A stretch of 9,832 nucleotides of DNA from an uncultured Collinsella sp. (GTDB lineage Bacteria > Actinomycetota > Coriobacteriia > Coriobacteriales > Coriobacteriaceae), in NCBI GenBank assembly GCA_900547345.1, contig URGG01000078.1, forward strand, positions 1 to 9,832, read 5' to 3'. Position numbers and translations under genes: made by a program. The first letter of the stretch is position 1; each line of letters starts with the position of its first letter. The notes beneath the pieces were generated by a model, which saw nothing but the letters and a program-made list of their open reading frames with translations, was not told the DNA's origin and did not search any database. Positions 1 through 7,215 of this stretch are shown in pieces.

Positions 1-32
1 AGGCTGCTGCCGCAGCCGCCGTCGCCGAGTAG
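1..32 (+). CDS. 3' end of an upstream gene (partial), alanine-rich C-terminus
   Basis: In the frame starting at base 3 the sequence reads Ala-Ala-Ala-Ala-Ala-Ala-Val-Ala-Glu and then a TAG stop at 30-32. Short Ala-rich tails are also seen on another membrane transporter in this window (the KdgT-like protein ends in five Ala), so a membrane protein is plausible. Because a PTS EIIA gene follows 90 bases later, the EIIC or EIIB subunit of the same PTS is the natural guess, but the nine residues visible cannot show this. Confidence 0.45.
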   Translation, partial: AAAAAAVAE

Positions 33-40
33 GCGAGACG

Positions 41-103
41 CCGGGGCCCATTGCCCTGGATTACGAAATCATTCGATGCCCCGGTTGTGGAAACGGCCGG
101 GGC
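41..103 (+). promoter_or_regulatory. Two mutually exclusive GC-rich stem-loops in the leader of the EIIA gene
   Basis: The heptamer CCGGGGC occurs at 41-47 and again at 97-103, and its exact complement GCCCCGG lies between them at 78-84. The 78-84 segment can therefore pair with either copy, giving a tight 12-base loop with the downstream copy or a 30-base loop with the upstream copy. The downstream stem ends just before the AGGAAAGGAG ribosome binding site of the EIIA gene. No T-run follows, so this is not an intrinsic terminator. A role in mRNA processing, stability or relative translation of the PTS genes is inference only. Confidence 0.35.
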
Positions 104-122
104 CACAGGAAAGGAGACCACG

Positions 123-452
123 ATGGCCGAGGAAGAGCCCATTAACATTCCCGCCGTTGCGATGAGCGTCATCATCAACGCCGGCGATGGCCGTGCCTGT
201 ATCGATAAGGCGATGGACGCCCTGGCAGAGTTCGATTTCGACGCGGCAGAGGCCCATCTGGCAGAGGCCGACGAGAAGATCCTCGAGGCCCATAAGTCCC
301 AGACCGAGATGATCCAGCGTCAGGCCGGTGGCGAGGAGGTCGAGTACTCGTTGCTCTTTGTCCATGCCCAAGACACGCTCATGACCATCAGTGCCGAGTT
401 GCACATGGCCAAGAAGATGATGCCCGTCGTGCGTGCACTCGCCGCGAAGTAG
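123..452 (+). CDS. PTS lactose/cellobiose-family EIIA component
   Basis: Cytoplasmic phosphocarrier that takes phosphate from HPr and passes it to the EIIB domain of a lactose/cellobiose-type PTS permease. The product is 109 residues, the usual size of this all-helical, trimeric EIIA family. The family's key motif is visible as LFVHAQDTLM: His81 is the expected phosphorylation site and Asp84, three residues later, matches the metal-binding Asp of LacA-type EIIA (spacing as in His78/Asp81 of the lactococcal protein). The start is placed at ATG 123 because AAAGGAG lies about 6 bases upstream; the open frame reaches further upstream to 51, but without a ribosome binding site and through the GC-rich hairpin region. 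Next to a 6-phospho-beta-glucosidase, cellobiose or another beta-glucoside is the likely substrate. EIIB and EIIC are not in the window and should lie just upstream. Confidence 0.92.
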   Translation: MAEEEPINIPAVAMSVIINAGDGRACIDKAMDALAEFDFDAAEAHLAEADEKILEAHKSQTEMIQRQAGGEEVEYSLLFVHAQDTLMTISAELHMAKKMMPVVRALAAK

Positions 453-534
453 CGTCGTGGAACCCGTGCACGTTTCTAAATCCAAAACGACCCGTTACCA
501 ATTGATTCCGATCATTGAGAGATGAGGACATAGC

Positions 535-2073
535 ATGATTGATCTTTCTACTTATGACTTTGGCGATGCCTTCCCGGAGGGCTTCCTCTGGGGCGGCGCC
601 ACGGCGGCCAACCAGATCGAAGGCGCCTGGAACGAGGGCGGACGCGGACCGGCCGTCTCGGACTACGTCATCCTGCTCGACCGCGAGACGTGTGCCCGCG
701 AGGGTATTGTCGAGGGCGGCCCGCTCAACTCCGTGACGCGTCAGTCCCTTGCCGCTCGCAAGGCAAACGAGATGGCCTACGATTTTCCCAAGCGTCGTGG
801 CATTGATTTCTACCACACCTACAAGGAGGACATTGCGCTCCTCGGCGAGATGGGCTTCGGCGTCTTCCGTATGAGCATCTCCTGGAGCCGTATTTTCCCA
901 AACGGAGACGACGCGCTGCCCAACGAGGAGGGTCTGGCCTTCTACGATAAGGTGTTCGACGAGTGCCACAAGCACGGCATTGAGCCCATGGTTACCCTCA
1001 ACCATTTCGACATGCCGCTCCACCTGGCAGAGGAGTATAACGGTTTCGCGAGCCGTCACGTTGTCGACGCTTTCGAGCATTACGCCGAGACGCTCTTCCG
1101 TCGCTACAAGGGTAAGGTCAAGTACTGGATGACCTTCAACGAGATTAACCACGTGTATGCCAACCCCTGCACCTGCTGCGGTGTTATCTGGGATGAGAAC
1201 GAGGACGGCTCCAACCCCTATGCCGGGCGCTGGCCCGAGAAGTTCCAGGTCGCGCACAACCAGCTTGTCGCGTCCGCCAAAGCTGTCATCAAGCTGCGTG
1301 AGATCGACCCCGAGGCACATATCGGCAACATGCTCTGCCGTCTTGAGAACTACGCCGAGACCTCCAAGCCCGAGGACCAGCTCCAGGTGCTGTTCGAGGA
1401 TCATTTCAACTGGTTCTTCACCGATATCCAGGCCAAGGGCGAGTATCCCTACTACGTCAAGCGCTTCTTCCGCGATTACGGCGTAGACATCAAGATGGAA
1501 GACGGTGACCTCGAGACCCTCAAGGCCGGTACCGTCGACTATATTTCGATCAGCTACTACATGACCTACATCATGCGCTACAAGGGCAAGGTGTCCCCGG
1601 AGCCCTCCGGCAAGTTGCTGACCGAGATTAAGAACCAGTACCTCGAGATGACCGAGTGGGGTTGGCCGATCGATCCGGTGGGCTTCCGCATCACGCTTAA
1701 CCACATCTACGACCGTTATCACCTGCCGATCTTTATCGCCGAGAACGGTAACGGCATGACCGAGAACCGCGACGAGAACGGTTATTGCGATGACGATGCT
1801 CATATCGAATACATGAAGGAGCATGTCGAGCAGATGCATCAGGCAATTCTCGACGGCGTTGACGTCTTCGGTTACGCCTGGTGGGGCCCCATTGATCTCA
1901 TCAGCTCCGGTACGTCCGAGATGACTAAACGCTATGGCCAGATTTCGGTCGATCAGGACGACCATGGCGACGGCACCGGCAAGCGTGGCAAGAAGAAGAG
2001 CTTCTTCTACTACAAGAAGCTCATCGCAAGTAACGGCGCCGACACCGCGAGTGACAACATCGTGGTCGAGTAG
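535..2073 (+). CDS. bglA: 6-phospho-beta-glucosidase, glycoside hydrolase family 1
   Basis: Hydrolyses phosphorylated beta-glucosides (such as cellobiose-6'-phosphate) delivered by the PTS, releasing glucose-6-phosphate and glucose or an aglycone in the cytoplasm. The product has 512 residues. GH1 landmarks: N-terminal FLWGGATAANQIEGAW (18-32), acid/base Glu203 in MTFNEIN, and nucleophile Glu403 in IAENGNG. The phosphate-binding signature typical of phospho-glycosidases is present near the C-terminus: Ser457/Ser458, Lys465 and Tyr467 in the segment ending TKRYG, followed by KKSFFYYKKLIASNG, much like E. coli BglA. It is about 35 residues longer than BglA; most of the excess sits at residues 48-90, before DFYHTYKED, plus a short acidic tail. 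The start ATG 535 has GATGAGG 7 bases upstream. It lies 82 bases after the EIIA gene and no clear promoter was found in the gap, so co-transcription is likely. Whether phospho-galactosides are also cleaved cannot be told. Confidence 0.93.
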   Translation: MIDLSTYDFGDAFPEGFLWGGATAANQIEGAWNEGGRGPAVSDYVILLDRETCAREGIVEGGPLNSVTRQSLAARKANEMAYDFPKRRGIDFYHTYKEDIALLGEMGFGVFRMSISWSRIFPNGDDALPNEEGLAFYDKVFDECHKHGIEPMVTLNHFDMPLHLAEEYNGFASRHVVDAFEHYAETLFRRYKGKVKYWMTFNEINHVYANPCTCCGVIWDENEDGSNPYAGRWPEKFQVAHNQLVASAKAVIKLREIDPEAHIGNMLCRLENYAETSKPEDQLQVLFEDHFNWFFTDIQAKGEYPYYVKRFFRDYGVDIKMEDGDLETLKAGTVDYISISYYMTYIMRYKGKVSPEPSGKLLTEIKNQYLEMTEWGWPIDPVGFRITLNHIYDRYHLPIFIAENGNGMTENRDENGYCDDDAHIEYMKEHVEQMHQAILDGVDVFGYAWWGPIDLISSGTSEMTKRYGQISVDQDDHGDGTGKRGKKKSFFYYKKLIASNGADTASDNIVVE

Positions 2074-2084
2074 CTCGGCCCCTT

Positions 2085-2123
2085 CGCCGGGATGCCTGTA
2101 GGGTGGGTGTCCCGGCGGCTTTT
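2085..2123 (+). terminator. Weak intrinsic terminator or attenuator between the phospho-glucosidase and HPr genes
   Basis: CGCCGGGA (2085-2092) is the exact reverse complement of TCCCGGCG (2110-2117), giving an 8-bp GC-rich stem with a 17-base loop. The stem is followed within two bases by only four T (2120-2123). That makes it a modest terminator, so partial read-through into the HPr gene is likely. It could lower HPr expression when driven from the PTS promoter. Confidence 0.5.
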
Positions 2124-2151
2124 GGAAACCTTGATCGAAAGAAGGACTCGG

Positions 2152-2424
2152 ATGTATTCAAAGACCACGACCGTTGTAAACGCAAGCGGTATCCATGCCC
2201 GCCCTGCCTCTTTGTTTGTTCAGAAGGCATCCGGGTTTGGGAGCAAGGTGACCGTGCGCAACGTTACCAAGGACAGCGACCCCAAGGATGCTAAGTCGAT
2301 TCTCATGGTTATGGGTCTGGGGATGGCGTGCGGATGCGACGTCGAGATTGCGGCCGATGGTGCTGACGAGCAAGCCGCCGTCGATGCACTGGTTGAGCTG
2401 ATCGAGAGCGGTTGCGGCGAGTAA
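2152..2424 (+). CDS. ptsH: HPr, phosphocarrier protein of the PTS
   Basis: Small cytoplasmic protein that receives phosphate from enzyme I at a histidine and passes it to EIIA proteins. The product has 90 residues. The active-site motif GIHARPAS is intact with His15 at the canonical position. A serine in DAKSILMVMGLGM (Ser49) corresponds to Ser46 of Bacillus HPr, the target of HPr kinase/phosphorylase, so serine-based carbon control is possible. The loop before that serine (KDSDPKDAKS) appears about three residues longer than in B. subtilis HPr, which explains the shift from 46 to 49. The start ATG 2152 has AGAAGGA five bases upstream; the open frame extends to 2092, but only through the hairpin. 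Position 3' of a PTS EIIA and phospho-glucosidase supports the function. Whether this is the cell's only HPr or a duplicate for this cluster cannot be seen here. Confidence 0.93.
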   Translation: MYSKTTTVVNASGIHARPASLFVQKASGFGSKVTVRNVTKDSDPKDAKSILMVMGLGMACGCDVEIAADGADEQAAVDALVELIESGCGE

Positions 2425-2455
2425 CCGCAAGACTTTGATGAGAGGGGAGAGGGCG

Positions 2456-2905
2456 ATGGCTCGAGGGTTTCGTGGGGTGACGACAATCGTTCGCCGGCAG
2501 GAGGCTCGCCGGTCCATGTTGGCGCTTGCAGGCGTGGCCTGCGCGTATGCGGGGATGCTTGTGCTTATGGAGGCGACGACAGGTGCGGTCGCGCCGCCGC
2601 TCGTGCCCGTAGTGTCATCAATCTCGCTTTTCGTTTCAATCGCCGGTATCGCATTGGTGATTGCATTTGAGGTCCGCGCGTATCGCGCGCTCACGGAGGC
2701 GTGTGACGTTGAGCCCCAAATGGGTGACAAGATGCTGCTCGGCGCCGCGCTTTGGTTTTTGGGCGGTCTGCCCCAGGCATTCGTGACGCTGCTGCGCACC
2801 GTAGCGATAACTGGCACGCTCGATATCAAACAGACGCTCATCCAGATCGGCGTGACGCTGACCCTGGCACTCCTTGCCTGGCCGCGTTATCGCGATTGCT
2901 TCTAG
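2456..2905 (+). CDS. Small four-helix integral membrane protein of unknown function
   Basis: I do not recognise a family. The product is 149 residues from ATG 2456, chosen because GGGGAG (2444-2449) stands six bases before it; in-frame TTG 2435 and ATG 2438 would add seven residues but have poorer ribosome binding sites. The N-terminus is basic (several Arg in the first 20 residues), followed by four hydrophobic stretches at about 20-38, 50-72, 93-115 and 124-142. A loop with mixed charge lies between helices 2 and 3 (about 73-92), and the protein ends in a short Arg/Asp-containing tail, WPRYRDCF. No catalytic motif, metal-binding cluster or signal peptidase site was seen. It begins 31 bases after the HPr stop and is followed by the strong terminator at 2929, so it is almost certainly the last gene of the HPr transcript. 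A functional link with the PTS is possible but not shown. Confidence 0.7.
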   Translation: MARGFRGVTTIVRRQEARRSMLALAGVACAYAGMLVLMEATTGAVAPPLVPVVSSISLFVSIAGIALVIAFEVRAYRALTEACDVEPQMGDKMLLGAALWFLGGLPQAFVTLLRTVAITGTLDIKQTLIQIGVTLTLALLAWPRYRDCF

Positions 2906-2928
2906 GTTGTTTTAGAGTGCACAATGGC

Positions 2929-2973
2929 AAAAGATGGCCCGCCGATTCTGCGTAATCAGCGGGCCATCTTTTT
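2929..2973. terminator. Strong bidirectional Rho-independent terminator between convergent operons
   Basis: AAAAGATGGCCCGC (2929-2942) pairs perfectly with GCGGGCCATCTTTT (2959-2972), a 14-bp stem. The 16-base loop can form four more pairs (GATT 2944-2947 with AATC 2954-2957). On the plus strand the stem ends in five T; on the minus strand the mirrored A-run gives four T. It lies between the plus-strand HPr/membrane-protein genes and the stop codon of the minus-strand ABC gene at 2993, so it can serve both. Confidence 0.92.
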
Positions 2974-2992
2974 GTAGCTATGGTTATTGGGC

Positions 2993-4849
2993 TTACGCCG
3001 CCTCGTCGAACTGCGAGTTGTACAGGTCGGCGTAGAAGCCGCCTTGGGCGAGTAACTCGTCGTGTGTGCCCTTCTCGACGATGTCGCCGTCGCGGATCAC
3101 CAAGATCACGTCGGCGTTGCGGATCGTGGACAGGCGGTGCGCGATGACAAAGCTCGTGCGGCCCTGCATTAGCGCATCCATGGCACGCTGAATAAGCTCC
3201 TCGGTACGAGTGTCAACGTTGGAGGTCGCCTCGTCCAGAATCAGCGCCGGGCGGTCGGCCAAAATGGCACGGGCGATGGTCACGAGCTGGCGCTGACCCT
3301 GCGACAGGTTAGTGCCCTCCTCGTTGATCATAAAGTCGTAGCCGCCGGCGAGCGTATGGATAAAGTGGTCGCAGCGTGCGGCACGTGCAGCGGCTTCGAC
3401 CTCGGCATCGCTCGCATCGGGGCGTCCGTAGCGGATGTTTTCGCGGATGGTACCGTTAAACAGCCAGGTGTCCTGCAGCACCATGGCAAACTCGCCGCGC
3501 AGCGCCGCGCGGTCCCAGTCGCGCACGTCGACGCCCTCGACGCGCAGCGAACCGCCGTCCACATCGTAGAAGCGCTGCAGCAGCTTAATGAGCGTGGTCT
3601 TGCCGGCGCCGGTGGGGCCGACGATGGCGATGGTCTGGCCGGGCTGCGCCTCGCAGCTAAAGTCGTGGATGATGGTCTTGTCGGGCGTGTAGCCAAACTT
3701 GACATGGTCAAACTCCACGTGGCCGGGGCGCTTCTCGGGAATCTGCGCGTCGGCCTTCTGCTCCTCCTCGGGCGCGGCTAGGAACTCAAAGACGCGCTCG
3801 GTGGCGGCTGCCATCGACTGCATCGTGTTGCTCACGTTGCCCAGCTGCTGCACGGGTTGCGTAAAGTTGCGAACGTACTGGATAAAGCTCTGGATGTCGC
3901 CGGGCGTGGCATTGCCGGTCAGCGCGAGTTGCGCGCCCACCACGACGACGCCCACGTAGCCCATGTTGCCCACCAAACTCATGAGCGGCATCATCAGGCC
4001 CGACAGGAACTGCGAGCGCCAGCCACTAATAAAGAGGCGGTCGTTTTGGCGGTCGAATTCCTCGATCGAGGCCTCGGCGCGGTCGAACACCTGGATGACG
4101 TTCTGGCCGGCAAAGTCCTCCTCGATGATGCCGTTGACGGCGCCCAGAACCTGCTGCTGCTCGCGGAAGTACGGCTGCGAGAAGTGAATCATTACGGTCA
4201 AGATAATCGCAGCGGCCGGCAGCGTGAGCACGGTGACGCCGGTAAGCGGCAGGCTGATCGACAGCATCATGACGAGCACGCCGATAATCTGCGTCACCGA
4301 CGTGATGAGCTGGGTCACGCTCTGGTTGAGCGACTGGCCGAGCGTATCGACGTCGTTGGTGATGCGACTGAGCACATCGCCCTTGCTGTGTCCGTTAAAG
4401 TAGCTCATCGGCACGACGGCAATCTTGGCGGCGATCTCCTTGCGCATTCGGTAGCAGATCTTTTGCGTGACGCCGGTCATGAGCCAGCCCTGGATTAGAC
4501 TGCAGATAGAGCTCGCCAGATACAGGCAGAGCAAAAAGCCGAGCGTCTTGGCAATCCAGGCAAAGTCGACATCGCCGGTGCCGTTGACCTTGGCAACCAA
4601 GCCCTCGAACAGTTTGGTGGTAACCTGGCCGAGCACCTTGGGCCCCACAATGTTAAAGATGACCGAGCACACGGCAAAGGCGACGGCGGTAAACACGGCA
4701 ATCTTGTGCTGGCCGATATAGCCGAGCAGCTGCCTCATGGTGCCCTTAAAGTCCTTGGCCTTTTCGCCGCGACGCATGCCGCCCATGCGGCCCATGGGAC
4801 CACGCTGGCGGGTGGGCTTGGGAATCTGAGTCTTGGTCTCGTCTGCCAT
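2993..4849 (-). CDS. ABC exporter half-transporter, catalytically complete subunit of a heterodimer
   Basis: One half of a type IV (ABCB-like) exporter: six membrane helices (about 50-330) fused to an ATPase domain (about 375-618). The 618-residue product has Walker A GPTGAGKT (411-418), Q-loop Gln459, signature LSQGQ (515-519), Walker B ALILD with catalytic Glu540, and H-loop His571 in IAHRLSTI. The second Gly of the LSGGQ signature is replaced by Gln. The N-terminal tail (about 1-48) is hydrophilic and rich in Gly, Met, Arg and Lys. The start ATG 4849 shares one base with the TAA stop of the preceding gene and has GGAAGGAGG about nine bases upstream, so translation is probably coupled and the two subunits made together. 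Family resemblance is to YheI/YheH (BmrC/BmrD) and LmrC/LmrD-type multidrug exporters. The substrate is unknown; control by a MarR gene in the same operon favours drug, bile-acid or metabolite efflux. The terminator at 2929-2973 lies just beyond the stop. Confidence 0.93.
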   Translation of the reverse strand: MADETKTQIPKPTRQRGPMGRMGGMRRGEKAKDFKGTMRQLLGYIGQHKIAVFTAVAFAVCSVIFNIVGPKVLGQVTTKLFEGLVAKVNGTGDVDFAWIAKTLGFLLCLYLASSICSLIQGWLMTGVTQKICYRMRKEIAAKIAVVPMSYFNGHSKGDVLSRITNDVDTLGQSLNQSVTQLITSVTQIIGVLVMMLSISLPLTGVTVLTLPAAAIILTVMIHFSQPYFREQQQVLGAVNGIIEEDFAGQNVIQVFDRAEASIEEFDRQNDRLFISGWRSQFLSGLMMPLMSLVGNMGYVGVVVVGAQLALTGNATPGDIQSFIQYVRNFTQPVQQLGNVSNTMQSMAAATERVFEFLAAPEEEQKADAQIPEKRPGHVEFDHVKFGYTPDKTIIHDFSCEAQPGQTIAIVGPTGAGKTTLIKLLQRFYDVDGGSLRVEGVDVRDWDRAALRGEFAMVLQDTWLFNGTIRENIRYGRPDASDAEVEAAARAARCDHFIHTLAGGYDFMINEEGTNLSQGQRQLVTIARAILADRPALILDEATSNVDTRTEELIQRAMDALMQGRTSFVIAHRLSTIRNADVILVIRDGDIVEKGTHDELLAQGGFYADLYNSQFDEAA

Positions 4850-7215
4850 TAGCGCTCGCCTCCTTCCATAACGGCTGCAATCTCTTCTTGGGTAAGCCCC
4901 AGCTCCGCGGCGGAAAGCTGCGACTGTGCGATCTCCAGGTACGCCGGGCAGCTGCGCAGCAGCTCCTCGTGCGTGCCGGTGCCCACTACGTGGCCGTCGT
5001 CGAGCACGATGATCTGGTCGGCGTGCATGATGGTCGCAATGCGCTGGGCCACGACCACGAGTGCGGCGTCGGTAACGTTTTTGGCCAGCTCCTCGCGCAG
5101 GCGCGCGTCGGTCTTGTAGTCGAGGGCGCTAAACGAATCATCGAAAACCACGACCTCGGGCTTCTTGGCCAAGGCGCGGGCGATGGCCAGGCGCTGACGC
5201 TGACCGCCCGAGACATTGGAGCCGCCCTGGCTAATGGGGGAGTCGTACCCGTCCTCGCGCTCGGCGATAAAGTCCTCCGCCTGGGCGACGCGTGCTGCCT
5301 GGCGCATATCCTCGTCACTCACCATGTCGCCGGCAAACTTGAGGTTGCTCTCGACGGTGCCCGAGAACAGACGCCCCTGCTGCGGGATGTAACCAATGCG
5401 GCGGCGCAGCTCGGAAAGGGTCATGTCGCGCACATCGATGCCGTCGAGCGAAATGCTGCCGCCCGTGACGTCGTACAGGCGCGGAATCAACTGCACGAGC
5501 GTAGACTTGCCCGAACCCGTGGAGCCAATGATGCCGAGCATCTGGCCGGCATGCGTGGTGAAGTTCACGCCGCTGATGACGTCGGCGCGGGCATCGGGAT
5601 ACTGGAAGCTCACGTCGCGGAAGGTGAGCTTGCCGCGCGGCGCGCTGGCCGCGGGCAGTTTGGGCGAGACGGGGTCGTTGATGCTCGTGGGGCAAGTGAT
5701 GACCTCTTCCACGCGCTCGGCTGCGACCTCGGCACGGGGCAGGATGACCGAAACCATGGTGAGGATCATAAACGCCATGACGATCTGCATAGTGTAGGAG
5801 ATAAACGCCATCATGTTGCCGACCTGCATCACGCCGTCGGACACGCCCTGCGCGCCAAACCAGACGATAAGTACGGTGATGCAGTTCATGACGAGCATCA
5901 TGAGCGGCATCATAAAGCTCATGGCGCGGTTGGTGTAGAGCTGCGTGGTCATCAGGTCGAGCGAAGCCTTGTCAAAACGCTCGAGCTCATGCTCCTCGCG
6001 GTTGAACGAGCGGATGGGCATCAGGCCGTCGAGCAGCTCGCGGGCGGTAAGGTTCACGCGGTCAACAAAGCTCTGCATCTTTTTGAACTTGGGCATGGTG
6101 AGGCCCATGAGCACGCCGACGACGGCCGAAACCGCGATGATGGCCACAGCGATGGTCCACTCCAGGCCGGTGTGGTTGGCCAGGACGCGCATGACGGCGA
6201 CGATGCCCATGACGGGGGCCATCAGGCACATGCGGATAAACAGGGTTGCGGCCATCTGGATCTGCTGAATGTCGTTGGTGCAGCGGGTGATGAGCGAGGC
6301 CTGGCTAAACTTGCCCACTTCGGCCGGCGAGAAGTGCATAACCTTGTTGTAGGTCTCGCGGCGCAGGTCGCGGGCGATGGAGCAGGCGGTGCGCGAAGCC
6401 ACGGCACCGGTCAGGATGGTGGCGACGAGCGACACGAGGCACAGTCCAAACATCGTGGTCGCCATGCGGCTCAGGTAGGCGTTCTGCACGTCGGCGGGGT
6501 CGATGCCCTGCGCCTTGTACTCGTCCTGTACATAGCTCACGGCGCGCTGGGTGACGATGGAGCCCGACATGGAGCCCATTTTGTCCGCCATTTGGTTGGC
6601 GCCCTCGACGAGCTTGCTTTGGTCTACCAGACCGCCCTCGACACCCAGGCGCAGGCTCTTCATAGTGATCTTACCGCCGTCGGCATCAATCTGCTTTTGC
6701 ATGTTCTGCGCCGCCGCGGCCTTCTGCTGCATCTCGGCGAGCTGCTCGGGCGTCATCGCTGCCATTTGCTCGGGGGTGGGCATGGCCTGGGCAGCGTTGT
6801 CGTCTTTCTCGCTGGACGAGCCCATCATGTCGCCCATGGAGTTGGCGTCGATGCCCTGGTTGAGCGAAAGGACAACAGTCTCGGGCAGGCTCATAATGTC
6901 GGCAATCTTGCCTCCATCGGCACGCTCTTCCTCGGTGCCCTCGTACGTTCGAATGTCGTTTTTGTCAGCCTTGCTAAACACGGCCTCCACAGCCTTGGCG
7001 TCCTTGGCGCTCATAAAGAGTTCGAGGTCGTCGAGCGATTCGGCGCGGATGGTGTCGGGTACGGGCGACGCGATGCCGCCTTGCTGCACACCCACGTCGA
7101 CGATGTCGCTCATATAGGTAGGCAGCGCCAGATCGGCGTTGCAGCTGATTACGATAAGTACGATAGCTGCGAACAGTGCCAGGATATGTTTTTTAAAGAG
7201 CTTGAGAATCCTCAC
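4849..7215 (-). CDS. ABC exporter half-transporter with degenerate ATPase site and large extracytoplasmic insertion
   Basis: Partner subunit of the exporter, 788 residues, versus about 580-620 for usual half-transporters. The excess is a hydrophilic region at about 33-250 between helix 1 (about 10-31) and helix 2 (about 251-275); by topology it should face outside the cell. It holds a Met/Gln/Ala-rich helical stretch with a tandem octapeptide repeat, TPEQMAAM (147-154) and TPEQLAEM (155-162). The ATPase domain (about 528-765) has Walker A GSTGSGKST (564-572), Q-loop at Gln612-613 and signature VSGGQ (668-672). However, the residue after Walker B Asp692 is Asp693 rather than Glu, and the H-loop reads VVAQRIATI with Gln724 instead of His. 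This is the non-catalytic pattern known in heterodimeric exporters. The start is GTG 7213-7215 (GGAGAG seven bases upstream), overlapping the regulator's stop by four bases. Substrate unknown. Confidence 0.93.
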   Translation of the reverse strand: MRILKLFKKHILALFAAIVLIVISCNADLALPTYMSDIVDVGVQQGGIASPVPDTIRAESLDDLELFMSAKDAKAVEAVFSKADKNDIRTYEGTEEERADGGKIADIMSLPETVVLSLNQGIDANSMGDMMGSSSEKDDNAAQAMPTPEQMAAMTPEQLAEMQQKAAAAQNMQKQIDADGGKITMKSLRLGVEGGLVDQSKLVEGANQMADKMGSMSGSIVTQRAVSYVQDEYKAQGIDPADVQNAYLSRMATTMFGLCLVSLVATILTGAVASRTACSIARDLRRETYNKVMHFSPAEVGKFSQASLITRCTNDIQQIQMAATLFIRMCLMAPVMGIVAVMRVLANHTGLEWTIAVAIIAVSAVVGVLMGLTMPKFKKMQSFVDRVNLTARELLDGLMPIRSFNREEHELERFDKASLDLMTTQLYTNRAMSFMMPLMMLVMNCITVLIVWFGAQGVSDGVMQVGNMMAFISYTMQIVMAFMILTMVSVILPRAEVAAERVEEVITCPTSINDPVSPKLPAASAPRGKLTFRDVSFQYPDARADVISGVNFTTHAGQMLGIIGSTGSGKSTLVQLIPRLYDVTGGSISLDGIDVRDMTLSELRRRIGYIPQQGRLFSGTVESNLKFAGDMVSDEDMRQAARVAQAEDFIAEREDGYDSPISQGGSNVSGGQRQRLAIARALAKKPEVVVFDDSFSALDYKTDARLREELAKNVTDAALVVVAQRIATIMHADQIIVLDDGHVVGTGTHEELLRSCPAYLEIAQSQLSAAELGLTQEEIAAVMEGGER

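Noticed and set aside
388..1965. 525-residue open frame on the minus strand across the phospho-glucosidase gene
   Set aside because: It is antisense to a gene with complete GH1 motifs, and its Val/Leu/His-rich composition is that of a mirror frame in GC-rich DNA. No ribosome binding site or family motif.
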